In this document: positions 48,701 through 58,324 of the stretch, one piece after another
Layout of the letters: each line of letters opens with the position of its first letter
Numbering within the stretch: the stretch's first letter is position 1
Assembly: GCF_026212465.1 (NCBI RefSeq)
Contig: NC_080061.1
Coordinates: forward strand, 19,403,971-19,467,970
Direction: 5' to 3'
From: Amaranthus tricolor
Taxonomy: Eukaryota > Streptophyta > Magnoliopsida > Caryophyllales > Amaranthaceae
Length of the DNA: 64,000 nt
Position numbers and translations under genes: made by a program
The notes under the pieces: generated by a model
The model's input: only the letters and a program-made list of their open reading frames with translations
Told to the model about the DNA's origin: nothing
Databases searched by the model: none

Positions 48701-51185
48701 GTATAGAACAACAATGCCAGATCCGCAATTTCAAAGAATTGGGTCGGCTACATAAACCAATATAGTATATTGACATCTTTATCCCTTCTGCATAAAATAT
48801 CTAACTAAAGTTTATAAAATAACTTTTGTTAAAGGAACAAGAACTATGAAATTCTTGGAAAATAAACCAAAACAAAAGAGCATCAATGATCAAATCACTG
48901 GATACACCTAAAAAAAGACACTTCCTATCAGAAATACATGCGCATAAATCTACGAAAACAACAAAAGGTGAAACCAATGGTCTCTCCCACCTAAAATTTG
49001 CAATTGAAACTGGATATAAGCAGAGATGAGGGGACTAAGTCTGAAAGAACACACCAAATGAAATTCTTTTCTATTGGACCGAAAACCAACCCCATTAGGT
49101 CCCTGGAGGACGGATAGATTACAAAAATTAAAATTGTGTTACATTAATTTTTTAAAATATATAATCAAAAACATAATAGGGTAAACAAAAACCTTAAGTA
49201 AAATGGACGGTTATTGTTGGAGAAACTTAAGCTCAAAGTATACGAACAAAAAAAACATAGGTGGTCTCGTATCATTTTAATGCTTATTCATTTTTTCTAG
49301 AATAAAGTCTTAGAAGGGGGACACACTAGCAGCTAGCATTCTGATTTTCGTAAATGAAGGACACTTGGTGATACTCGATGAGATATTGTTGGATTGAGAA
49401 AAGGAAGCTTTATGAACGTCCCTCTGACTTTAACCAAACATTACTCTCCTTTGATTGATATGGATGAATAGTGAGAGGCAATTAATTTATCATGGGGAAG
49501 ACACCTCCTCATTTTCATAGTTCACATTTATTATTGAGTTTTACAAAACAAAAATGCCTATTAGGTTAACCTCCCATCACCTTAAGCCAACTTATTGAAA
49601 TAATTAAGAAGCCATAACTAGTAAAATTGAAACATCGAACCTTTTTGGATCAGATTTCAATTCCACAAAAGCGTCGTATAGCACCCACCCCAAAAAATAA
49701 TTAATGCACAAAGATAAGCCAGTGCTTCCTAGCTTGTCAAGATTACTTCCATATCTTAGTATATGAGGCAAGAAAATTACCAGGAACCATTTCCAAAGAA
49801 CAATCGCCTGAAGTGATGTCAGCTACTTCCAATATTTCATTAAAGTCTTCTAAGTGATGGATAACACCATTTTTTGTGTGCAATAACAAATCATAACAAG
49901 TGTAGAAACATGTTTCGGGTGCATCAAGAAGAAAGTGCCTCACATCCATCACGGAATCACCGGGATTGAGCTGCACATCCCATCAATTAAAAATATATAA
50001 GACTCGTCTAACGTAAAGATTATGTATACAACTATTCACGAGAATCAAAAAAATTGGAGAAACAACGAGCAGACAAGTACAAGATGCTTGACCAAATGTA
50101 ATCAATACAATAGTATGTCCATATTTTGCATCCAAAAGTGTGAGAATAAAACCAACCTGTAACTCCAGCTTCTCCCCGCCAAGGGTCTTCACAGAAACGG
50201 GATAAAGATGAACTTCACCTGCACAGCAACATAAAAGATCAGAGGACAACAGAAGGCTAAATTACCCTTATAGAAGCCTATTTCACCGATTTATTCATAA
50301 AGAAAGCATTTTATTGTTTGCATAAGTTCACACATCTGATTATGGGTTTGCATCTCAATAAGTATATGTTCATATGCTTGTAAGTATCAATATCTCTTAA
50401 GAGAATGTAATATCTGCATTAAAGGTCAAACTGTCAAATTTAATCCAGACCCAAGTTCAATAGGAAAGTGTCATTGTTAATGTACTTCACTCAATAAAAA
50501 AGTATGGTATAGCAAGCTTGGGAAGCGTTGAAACAGGGTGGCAAAAACAAACAAACTGCAAGATACCAGAATTTACTAATTGAGGATATAATAAAGGTTC
50601 AAATAGTTATATGTCAAAATATGTATAAACACTCGGCACAACAACATTATTTAATGACTAAATCATTCATCATCACTTAGAATTCACATGTGTTGCTACT
50701 TTGTATTTATTTCTTTTTCCTTTTTCTTTTTTTTTTTTCTTTATATGGATTGAGGAAAGCAAAGAATAAGAATTTCCCTTCACTTTTAGTAATTGTACGC
50801 AAGCAACATAGATAAAGGTATAATTACACATAAACAAGGTGGCAATTCTTACACCACATTGTTTTGCTCTTTTTACATTTGATAAAGTCAAAACATTGTT
50901 TGATTTTAATTGCAACTCTGGAAAAAATGTGGATCCAAATGGTGCATCATTACCTTGCCTAGATGGATTCAACGAGCTTGGTGCCTCGATCTCCTTAACC
51001 TCAATCTCATGTGAATGTCCAGTTGATTCTCCACCAGTATTGATCCCATTAGCTTCAGGAATGGTAGGGTCAATCACAATCGGACTATCACTTGGAGAAG
51101 CATCTAATGAGGCAGTGAGTTGGGAAGGATTGACAGGGGCTTGTAGTCCCTTCTTGTTCCTCATTTTACTTGACTTGCCTGCCAT
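24754..51185 (-). CDS. FMT: Clustered mitochondria protein FRIENDLY (CLU family), 28 coding exons
   Basis: Known role of the family: a cytosolic protein needed for normal spacing and quality control of mitochondria; its loss makes mitochondria cluster. Coding exons, 5' to 3' on the minus strand: 51185-50954, 50218-50157, 49970-49781, 48468-48328, 48181-48028, 47850-47657, 47548-47447, 45894-45759, 45677-45549, 44344-43951, 43747-43643, 42902-42784, 38978-38867, 38760-38623, 38098-37970, 37877-37707, 37488-37402, 36337-36203, 35771-35625, 35496-35428, 33968-33810, 31766-31710, 31602-31562, 27817-27698, 27578-27269, 27157-27050, 26960-26889, 25170-24754. All introns are GT-AG and every phase joins. 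The sum is 4,230 nt, 1,409 residues, matching plant FMT (about 1,400). The start MAGKSSK fits the family's N-terminus. No stop or frameshift was found, so it appears intact. Closest alternative: a REC-type CLU paralogue, less likely given the N- and C-termini and length. Confidence 0.93.
25980..26610. repeat. MITE-like element with an internally duplicated unit, FMT intron 27
   Basis: It opens near 26069 with ggggtgtttgtttagagggg and closes near 26605 with ccaaacacattctagg, loosely inverted ends of the kind seen in MITEs. Inside, a unit of about 235 bp is present twice in tandem (26121-26354 and 26355-26590), each with the words catcaaagtccccaagaaa, cttttaccccaaaatc and aattaaaagtctcacaa. The left flank (25980-26068) is G-rich and unassigned. 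Confidence 0.5.
28766..28996. mobile_element. MITE-like foldback, Stowaway-type look, FMT intron 23
   Basis: The ends are inverted over about 50 bp: the left arm has cctccttttttg, tatctttact and gagttaaattttgaccatt, and the right arm has its reverse complement (aatggtcaaaatttaac, aaagataaaaaaggga). Its length is about 230 bp, AT-rich and non-coding. The terminal words resemble the common plant Stowaway pattern. Confidence 0.55.
29543..29913. mobile_element. hAT-like non-autonomous element, FMT intron 23
   Basis: The left end reads AGAGCCGTCTCGG and the right end ACCGGCCCTACT, a hAT-type GGCCG terminal pair. Internal words ggggccct and atggggccctaagccgtcac are also near-inverted. Flanking 8-mers accgctcc (29535-29542) and ggcgctcc (29914-29921) match at 6 of 8 positions and may be the aged target duplication. 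Its length is about 371 bp; non-coding. Confidence 0.55.
30380..30910 (-). pseudogene. RTE-type LINE reverse transcriptase C-terminal fragment, FMT intron 23
   Basis: The minus strand keeps, across frame breaks, the words FRYLGSILQSSGDIQQDVTY, KFYRTNIRPLLLYGLECWTF, KMRIV, MRMFRCMS and NRLKWFGDVQR. This order is the C-terminal part of RTE-class LINE proteins. There are several stops and no upstream catalytic domain. It lies in the same orientation as the host gene but is intronic. Confidence 0.7.
31117..31381. mobile_element. Foldback (MITE-like) element, FMT intron 23
   Basis: The left arm ttgtgaataataaacacttt with cgttgattttcc pairs with the right arm ggaaatcaatgaaagtttgt with attattcacgg. 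A second inner pair (cttagagggtgttttcctag with ctaggcaaccacctttctaa) makes the whole 265-bp unit nearly palindromic. No coding sequence. It lies just upstream (plus coordinates) of coding exon 23. Confidence 0.6.
31767..33809. other. FMT intron 21: no assigned element
   Basis: A 2.0-kb intron. The short ORFs inside (for example minus 32732-32535) look like chance or unrecognised repeat remnants. AT-rich words near 32040-32250 resemble decayed MITE ends, but I could not pair them. Confidence 0.35.
33810..38760 (-). other. FMT: FMT exons 14-21: linker and eIF3-p135-like region
   Basis: Exon 14 (38760-38623) and the start of exon 15 are a variable Ser/Asp/Glu-rich linker. Then come NPNVFTEFKLAGPPE, LPKFIQDLCTLEVSPMDGQT, GLHAHGINVRYIGK and HLWDLCVNEIAVRAAKH (exons 15-17), the region related to the eIF3 p135/TIF31 domain. 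Exons 18-20 include HFFNCFFG, a basic Ser/Lys-rich stretch and LWSDILDLVKIKYQ. Exon 21 has ITLAARKYDL and leads into the TPR part. Confidence 0.9.
38979..41834. other. FMT intron 12, left and middle part: no clear gene
   Basis: The stretch contains GC-richer sequence near 40430-40500 and a leader-like pyrimidine-rich stretch near 40900-41050. A short plus-strand frame from 41147 (starting MNDLGNPNQSLLARSSIP, 33 residues) ends in a stop at about 41248. This could be a scrap of a captured gene or LTR, but I recognise no family. Confidence 0.3.
41835..42335. repeat. Tandem duplication (about 260 bp) in FMT intron 12
   Basis: Copy 1 starts near 41835 and copy 2 near 42096. Shared words include tctctcttcaaatctt, tttcttttggtcaatg, cagcaaggac/caagcaaggac, gacatttaaaacttta and tttcaagttctcttttcaa in the same order. 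The copies have diverged noticeably. No coding potential was seen. Confidence 0.65.
44487..44640. repeat. Short tandem duplication in FMT intron 9
   Basis: The word cattactcaaaagccacaaa with following sequence (aataatcccaagccc / aatgatcccaggccc) occurs twice, about 79 bp apart. It is a diverged two-copy tandem duplication with no visible function. Confidence 0.55.
45895..47446. other. FMT intron 7: repeat-like but unassigned
   Basis: A 1.55-kb intron. Around 46560-46830 there are several aggca/tgcctt words (for example cctcaatgtgccttgcactt) that look like a decayed dispersed repeat; similar words occur near 30070-30110. No ORF or target duplication was identified. Confidence 0.35.
48028..51185 (-). 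other. FMT: FMT exons 1-5: disordered N-terminus and CLU N-terminal domain
   Basis: Exon 1 (residues 1-77) is Ser/Pro/Glu-rich with a basic MAGKSSKMRNKKG start and looks disordered. Exons 2-3 (about residues 78-161) carry the ubiquitin-like CLU N-terminal region: EVHLYPVSVKTLGGEKLELQ, then LNPGDSVMDVRHFLLDAPET and a following YDLLLH word. Exon 4 has YYDDRSVRAHVHRTRELLSL. Exon 5 carries the ELDGFGVMEDV and SFNPPPSYR words found in plant FMT. Introns here run from about 150 to 1,300 bp, intron 3 (48469-49780) being the longest; I saw no clear element in it. Confidence 0.88.
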
Positions 51186-51212
51186 TTGTTACTGGTTCAA
51201 TAGAGAGCTATT
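51186..51212 (-). other. FMT: FMT 5' UTR, second exon part
   Basis: Upstream of the ATG the minus strand has a pyrimidine-rich stretch ending TTGGTAG at 51213, a good acceptor for a 5'-UTR intron. The matching donor (GTAAGT) lies at 53213-53208. Confidence 0.5.
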
Positions 51213-52529
51213 CTACCAAGCAAAGGAAAATAAGAACAAACATAACACGAAAACATCAATATTTAGATGCATAGAAACTTGCCTGGTTATAATTAGAAAC
51301 AAAAGAGAAAAAAATAAAGAAAAACATGAACATTGTTCAGATCAAAAATTCAGTAAAAAATGAAGCACGCATAATCTAGAGATCAAAAGACTTTGGTTGG
51401 GAGACATTCTTTTCTGGGAAAGCCATTTTCCACCCTTCCTCATGTTAGTTAGGGGTTGAAAAATCTTAAATACAGTTGGGAGACAGTTAAGCTAAGACTG
51501 GAAAACATTTATTATTGTAAACGAAGGAACGCTACATTTTCCTTCCATTCGATTGCCTTCCTTTTTGCTTCCTCTCATCCCTTCTCTTTGATCTTCTTTT
51601 TTCCTTTTCTCCAACTTTTTCCTATAAAGGAATCATTCAAAGAAAAATGAAGTTTCAAGCCTAATGTGCATTAGAAAGTTAAAAATCAATTTAGAATGTC
51701 TCATTGAACCGGAGACAGATTAAGTCATGATGATATGTAACAATGAATTACCAATAAATTTAATGATAGTTTGTTCTTGATTCCTTGCAGGCTTATGAAA
51801 CTAAAACAAAAAAGATCCAAATCATCAAACTGCTATATTTTCTAACAAGAAGTTTTCGGTGTCAAGCAAACATTGATTCTCAGCTTTTGAATTACATGCT
51901 TAAAAATTGGTTCTTCTATCCTTTGTTCCTCCCATTTCGCACAACTTTTCATTTAGATTTGTCCCATTGATTTTGCACTCTTTTCGTTTATGGCAATGGT
52001 CCTACTCTCCTTTCAATCTCATTTACAAACTCAGATTATATCTCCATCTTAACCACTCATTACTATCATTCATTTTCTTTTTGTCTCAGTCTCCAACTCT
52101 ATTTTCCTTTCCCACAAAGTTCTACTCATTTTGTACTAGGTGCAAATTGAGAAGGACAGAGGGAGTGGTATAGAAAATAACACATGCAACATATAAAGTT
52201 ATAAACTCATGACAAAAAACCAAAAAAAAAAAAAAAAAAAAAAAAGCAACAAACGTCCCTACTCTCAATTAAAACGAGGAAGAATCAAATTCTAAAATAT
52301 TCCAATTGCCAATTACTCCCACGAAACAGATGAACACCAATCAACAAGAAGTAATTCAATATTGCTATAATAAAACCGGAGTGTTCAAAAGCGGATAGCA
52401 CATCTAATATTGTTCATTGCAAATGTATATTTTATGTGATCCGGATACCTGGATTCTTAGGTTTTTAATTGGAAATGTATATTACATGTTTATTGTATTA
52501 CTCCATATATTTAGCTACTCATCACTGAA
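51213..52529. other. Left part of the FMT 5'-UTR intron
   Basis: No gene supported. It contains an A-run of about 25 bases at 52221-52245 and AT-rich sequence. The short plus-strand ORFs (51456-52173) have no recognisable domains. Confidence 0.4.
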
Positions 52530-53130
52530 GAGCTACTCATCACTGAAGAGCATGCATCTCATCACAGAATAGGAAAAAAGCTTGTTCTCCAAATCATTAT
52601 GAGATAATTCAGAAATCATTGCAACCGAAGTCACATTATCCCTCTTACCTATATTCTTAGAAACAGGTTTAGCATACTTGGTCATCCATCCTTCGAGTAC
52701 AAATGGATCAAAGGATTACAAACAAAACGACTACGATCAAACCCCTTCACAATAACCTTAGCATGAAACTGGTCAGTACACCACAAATCAGTCTTTTCCC
52801 AACCACTTTAGCCGAACAAATTTGCAAAAGTAAACTCAACCGGATAAACATTCTCACTCAACTCAGCAAAAGCAATAGCAAGTCCCTTTCAAAAATTTCA
52901 TCAAATAGCATATGTGCATCCAGAAATAACATAAAATTCAAAAAAGACGGTCACATAATTCAATATCTTGAGTAAAACCTGCTTTCAAAATAACCCATGA
53001 AGCTTTTGCAATCAAGTAATAACCTAGAAGCTGAATTAATCCAACTTTGTAAAAGCCACAAACAAGTTCAGTCATTAGGACGAAAAGTGTTTCCATGTTG
53101 ATTGAATTCTGTGCGATGTTTAACAAAAGA
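52530..53130 (-). pseudogene. PPR gene fragment in the FMT 5'-UTR intron
   Basis: The minus strand, read across frame breaks, keeps pentatricopeptide-type words in the correct order: ELVCGFYKVG near 53080, AKASWVILKAGFTQDIELCD near 53010, MLFDEIFERDLL near 52910, VEFTFANLF near 52830, FHAKVIVKGFDRSRFVCNPL near 52755-52700, LYSKDG, then SVAMISELSHND (frame-shifted) near 52620. This fits the middle of a PLS-type PPR protein, which would bind organelle RNA. There are many stops; it is dead and lies wholly inside the intron. Confidence 0.6.
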
Positions 53131-53213
53131 AATGGAAAAGTGCTGAGCTACGCATCTTGCTAATTTGTAATTTCTAACAATAATTTTACTGAAATTAAAA
53201 TACTTTTACTTAC

Positions 53214-53335
53214 CGAAATGACGATGAAGGAGACGGTGTTTGAGAGGGATGACCGAATGAGTATTGAGGGAACAGAGGTTGAAGAAGAGCTTACTGCAGG
53301 GGCGTCTAAGAGGATTTCGTCATCTAGTTTAGGGT
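53214..53335 (-). other. FMT: FMT 5' UTR, first exon (predicted)
   Basis: The minus strand reads a C/T-rich leader that ends CATTTCG followed by the donor GTAAGTAAAAG at 53213. Together with the acceptor at 51213 this predicts a UTR intron of about 2.0 kb. The transcription start is estimated from a TATA-like AAATAAAATAAAAAG near 53355-53370. RNA evidence would be needed to confirm it. Confidence 0.5.
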
Positions 53336-53419
53336 TTGAGAGTAATGAGAAAGAAGCTTTTTATTTTATTTCATTTTTTTGACAATAGCGGCCTTTGCGA
53401 GGTCTTTGTTTTAGGGTTT
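53329..53419 (-). promoter_or_regulatory. FMT: FMT promoter with two telo-boxes
   Basis: AAACCCTAA (telo-box) occurs on the minus strand at 53329-53337 and again at 53411-53419, either side of an A/T-rich TATA-like stretch. Telo-boxes are known from promoters of plant housekeeping and translation-related genes. Their role here is inferred. Confidence 0.5.
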
Positions 53420-54018
53420 TGAGTGTCACATCATGAATCATAATCATCATAATACAAAAATATAAACTAGTGTAAATATATGATATTATTAAAAAATTAG
53501 AGATATTATAAATTAACTTGTAGTTTTGAAAATTGTCAACAATATATTAAGAACTATATTGCTCGAGATCAATTGTCATGTCATATTTCTTTAACCAATA
53601 AGTGAATTTTATTTGGCAGGTTCTCTTAAATTGTAACACTTGGAATTTTCTAAGGTTTTTAGTACTTCCTCCAATTTACTACTAATGTCTCATTTGCTTT
53701 ATGCACATTATTCAATATACTTATTCAATCCTTAATATCTCTAATTGTGCATGATTAAAAATTATGGAAAGTTGATATAAATAATTCTTGCATTGAAATG
53801 AATCAAACAAGATTCCGCTTGACTATGTTTTAACTAATAGATTAATAATAAAATACAAATTAAGAATAATAGATGAATAGGGTCTCAAAAACAAACGGGA
53901 CATTAGTAGTGAATTGGAAGGAGTATAATGTATAATATTAATCTAATAGGATTATAATTAATATAACACATTGCGACTCCTTTGAGTTTTGTCAAATGCA
54001 TTAATCTAATAGGACTAT
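53420..54018. other. AT-rich spacer upstream of FMT
   Basis: No ORF. The words taataggattataattaata (near 53945) and taataggactataattaata (near 54007) form a short local duplication; the second includes the left target-site copy of the neighbouring LINE. Confidence 0.45.
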
Positions 54019-54026
54019 AATTAATA

Positions 54027-54954
54027 GTGTGACCTCCGAAGTTGCAACACTTCTTATGGAGAACCGGCATGAATTCTCTACTGGCTAAGGACCTTCGGTT
54101 TTATAGGCATATGGCCTCTTCTCCTATGTGCTCAGTGTGTAATTCTCATCCCGAAACTTTGTGTCATGCTCTTTTGGATTGTCAAAATAATCAAGCTTTG
54201 TAGTTGTCTCATCCTGCTAGTATGGTGATTCAAAATGCTGATCTTCCCTTGCGGATTGCTTCTCTTGGATTCATTCTCACTCAAGTCAGGATACTCTTCT
54301 CATCATATATGCTTCGTTATGGGCTGCATGGTATAGCAGAATAAGAAGGTTATGGAAAACCAACACTGTGATCTTGTTCAACTTTCCGCCTCTTTGTAAC
54401 AATGATCTTGGATTATCAGTTGTATGCTCAAAAGGTTAATCAAAGATGGCAGCCACCTAGTATGGGTTGGGTTAAGGTTAATTTCGATGCTCAGTTGGGT
54501 GTCAGATTTTCATAGTGGTCTTGGTGTTATGATAAGAAATGGGCATAGGGAGTTGCTTGTGACTGAGACGCGAAGTCTGAAAGCTAATTGGGGGGTGGTG
54601 GAATTAGAAGCCGTTGTTGCTTGCTATGGTTTGGAGTTGGCATTATGTTTGGTTATGAGAAGATTCTATAGGAAGGGGATACTTGTAATGTTATTAGTGC
54701 TATTAGGAACAAGGAGATAGGATGTGCTCCTATTCATGTTCTATTTGATTACTTATTTTCTTTGAGCTTATATTGTGTATCTTTTTCTTGTTGCTTTGTC
54801 TGAAGAGGTGGGAACTCTGTAGCCCATTGCATTGCTAGGTGGGATATGGGCCCTGCTCAAGAAAGAGTTCGTATGGATATTTTTCGTCTTGATCTTTGGG
54901 CCTTGGCCGCTCTTGATATAATATAAGCTTCAGGTGTTTTTCAAAAAAAAAAAG
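54027..54954 (+). mobile_element. 5'-truncated LINE with zinc-binding and RNase H domains
   Basis: The plus strand keeps a Cys/His zinc-binding tail of LINE reverse transcriptase near 54120-54190 (CSVCN...CHALLDC-like), then an RNase H domain: WQPPSMGWVKVNFDAQ near 54450, GLGVMIRNGHRELL near 54520, ELEAVVACYGLELAL near 54600, NVISAIRNKEIG near 54690 and NSVAHCIARWD near 54815. An A-run closes it at 54943-54953. An 8-bp direct repeat aattaata flanks it (54019-54026 and 54955-54962). Stops and frame changes are present. It is independent of the LINE at 8-18 kb and on the opposite strand. Confidence 0.78.
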
Positions 54955-54962
54955 AATTAATA

Positions 54963-57149
54963 ACATGACAATTTATTTTGCTAAATAAAAATAAAGTTAA
55001 ATTAGGTAAGTATGTAAAAGATATTACATCAATTCACTATATCTAAATAAGATTCTTAAAAAGATTTATTGTCAAAAAAATATTTTATACGTAAGTAAGG
55101 AATTATTTATAACAATATATTTATTTAAATTATCATCCTAATCATGAATATTAATAAATAGAGTTAGAAAATAACAAATGACGACTTATTAGAGCCTTGC
55201 CAAATATATTAATTTAGTAAGGCTATGAAACAGTTATAAAAACGTCTTCATTAAAAATTATTATTTTAAAAAGTAAAATGAATTTGTTTTTTTAAAGTAA
55301 AATTTTACTACGATTTTAACTATCTGTTTTATTATTTTTGGGGACAAAATAAAATGTATGACTGATATACGGGTATTTTATACACCTTAAGCTTGTTGAA
55401 TGAGTAAGAGATGCCACCTCAACCCCCAATACTCACCAAACACACCACCCTTTCCTTCTTCTTATACTTGTGTAATGTATGAATCATATCCACCATCATT
55501 TCCCTTACTTCTAAAGCAAACTTCTGAGATTCCATCTGCCCCAAGTGAACAAGCAAACCAAAACTCTGAATTTCATCTTCTCCAAGTGAATAAGCAAACA
55601 AAATTTCTGAAATTCCACCTCTCTTCTATAATAATTTCAGAAATCATTAAAGAGATTAATAGTATCTCCTCACAATAGAAACCCCTTATTTCAAAGAAAG
55701 CTTCTTGAAGTTCAATTTTAATCTCTACAATTTATATGGAATTTGGAGCTTGATGGAAGTTCACCCTGAATTGTTTTTTATGTTGTTGAATTAATATAAA
55801 GAGCCTAAGTAGATAGCGTCTTCATCATCATCTTCACTCTCTTTTGTGTAGAAAAGTAAGTTTTAAACTTCTTTACCCTCATTTTATTTTCTAAGTGCAT
55901 GTTGATGTAAGGGTTAGATAAATCTTTAGTTGGTATTTATGTGTTTGATTGTTAGGGTAATTAGTAGAATCTCTTTTATGTGGTGATAAAAGTATCCATT
56001 AGAAGTGTTAATCAAGTTAGGTTGTTTTGGAAGATTAGATTCCTGATTTTGTGGTTGATTGAAGATTGCTCACAGAGGTAACCCACAAGCCTTGTTAAAT
56101 TTACTTACAAATTGAATTTTTAAAGTGATTTGAAGTTTTTATGTGTATAAAATCTACTGTGGAAATTCCGAGTTTTTCGTCAATCAAATGCGACACTTTG
56201 TTTTTCTGGCTATAACCGCTGAGATTAAGTTTCTAGATCGAGAAAAATTGAAATTCACGGCTCGCGAGTCTGGTCACGGCTAGCAAGGCCCTTTGTTACA
56301 GTTTTTGTCTTTTTAAGAAAAGTTTATGGAATGGAAAATAGTGCACCTCGCTTGTCGTGCAGTTTCTCGCGGGTTGCGAGTAGCTGGGCAGTTTTTTGCT
56401 CCGTTTTGAAAATGCGATATCTCCTTCATCCGAATTAGAATTAAGGCAAATTTATAATCCTTACGACCGTATAGAAGTCTAGTTTATCATTCAATTGGAA
56501 CTACTCAAAAATATTTATTGTATTTTTATCTATAAGTCTTTGAGTGAGAGTGTGTCTTTATAAAAGTGGTTAAAAGAGTTAAGTGTTTTTAAATAAGCTT
56601 AGGTATTGCTTGGATGGATGTGTAAACTTTAGTATTAACTCAAGATTGATCTTTAAACCTATAACAAATTCTTGGATTTGGAATTAATATAAGAAAGAGT
56701 TATAAGTTTTGCATTCGGAATTGATTAAGGAATCGGTTATGGAATTCATAAGTTATGATTTAGAGGTCAATTATAAGTTCATATAATTAAGAAAGGTTAT
56801 AGGTGCAGAAGTACTAATATTGTTTCAGTGGCGAAAGACTGATTTTGGGATTGTTCAAGTTTGGAATTTAATTGAGTATTTCTTTTACCATGTGTTTAGA
56901 GTTATTATTTATTCTTATATTGGGTTTTATAAATTGCTATTGTTGAGCTATAGGTTCTTATTTAGTTAGTTGATATTATTTGGGTTTGAATCAAATTGGG
57001 TATTGGAATTTAAGATTAGTGTAAAAATTGGTTAAACTCTATTGATGGTAACTTAAGCTCTTATATGTGTTGTTGATGATGAGTGAATTGGTATTCTAAC
57101 TAATTATTTATTATTTTGTTTATGTAATAATATTATTAGTTGTAGAAAC
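54963..57149. other. Non-coding spacer, partly LTR-like
   Basis: 54963-55380 is very AT-rich. From about 55380 the sequence resembles untranslated retroelement leader, with GC-richer ctcgcgggttgcgagtagct-type words near 56260-56420. No LTR pair or ORF could be defined. Confidence 0.35.
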
Positions 57150-58198
57150 TGATAGAGATGGTGAACGACAACAAGAAGGGGGGAATTAAAACTTAAACTT
57201 AAAACGAAAAAGTAAAAGAGACAACACAATTTTAGTTGGAAACCTTCTAGGCCTAAATAGAAGGAAAAACCACGACCCTTCGGGATTTCAAAACTCTCCA
57301 ATATGTTTTAGGCAATTAGTTACAATTACATAAAACAAATACAAATTGTTTCACTCGAAGCTTCTCTAACTAGGCCAACTTCTCTTTCTCTTTCTCTTCT
57401 CTTGCTTCACTCGAAGCTTCTCTAATTCTCTAGCTTCACTCGAAGCTCTCTAATTCTCTAGCTTAATTCGAAGCTTTCTAATTCCCCCCTAGACTTACCC
57501 AAGTCTAGTTACAATAATTCTCTTAAAAACCCTTTACAAGGATAAATTTCTAAAGATAAAATTAAAGAGTTGCACAAGAAAATATTATAAATTAATTTGG
57601 CAATTTTGAAATAAAAATATTTCTTGTGAATATTATTCTCTCTCGTATAGATTCTTAGGCTCATACGCATGCACCTTGAGAAATAAAGAAGTCCTCTATA
57701 TATAGGAGTTTATGTAGCTAGTAAAAGGGAATAATTACCCATTACTTACCTTATTCCTAAGATTAAGGAGAATGAAGTGGATCTTAGATCTAAAGATCAA
57801 AAACCCAACGGTGATTAATTCCTTAATAAAAGATAAATAGGTGGGAGCTTGATTTACAAGTAAAAAGCCACGGTTTATTTTTCCTAAGAATATGCAAAGT
57901 AGTTTTTCATTTAATTAGATTCAAAACAAAAGCCTATTTTTAAGGAGAAAAATAAGGAGAGAAATATTTCACTCTTAGAAAGTACACGATTATTTTAAGG
58001 TGATTATTAAAATTTTTTCCAATTAACTTATTTATTAAATAATGCAACAAATTAATTTTAACTAATACACGTTCATAGACTAAGTCATAGGCACTATCAA
58101 CAATCGCTACCTAGACCGGATATCGACCTGCATACAATCTCTAAAATATATTTGTTTATATTAAGTGTAGTCATCGTCAAAACTTAAGAGAGCTAACA
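57150..58198 (-). repeat. 3' LTR of the SIRE-type element (predicted)
   Basis: On the minus strand it starts TGTTAGCTCT at 58198 directly after the polypurine tract and probably ends CTATCA at 57150, giving about 1,049 bp. The inner end is well supported; the outer end rests only on a CA dinucleotide after a characteristic C-rich stretch near 57175. A short tandem repeat lies inside at 57350-57485. Confidence 0.55.
57350..57485. repeat. Minisatellite of about 30 bp inside the LTR
   Basis: The word ttcactcgaagcttctctaa recurs about four times with small changes (near 57350, 57405, 57434 and 57463), separated by ttctctagc. It looks like a local tandem expansion. Confidence 0.65.
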
Positions 58199-58324
58199 AA
58201 TTCTCCCTTTTTGATGATGACAAAATTTTAACCAAACTTAAACGAAATAGAGTAAAACCAAATTCATATAGCATGCCAGAGATTAAAGCTACTCTACATA
58301 ACTTAGCAAATTAATTCATTACAA

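Noticed and set aside
50839..51363. 174-residue plus-strand ORF
   Set aside because: It is the antisense of FMT exon 1 and its flank; exon 1 joins in phase with the rest of the gene.
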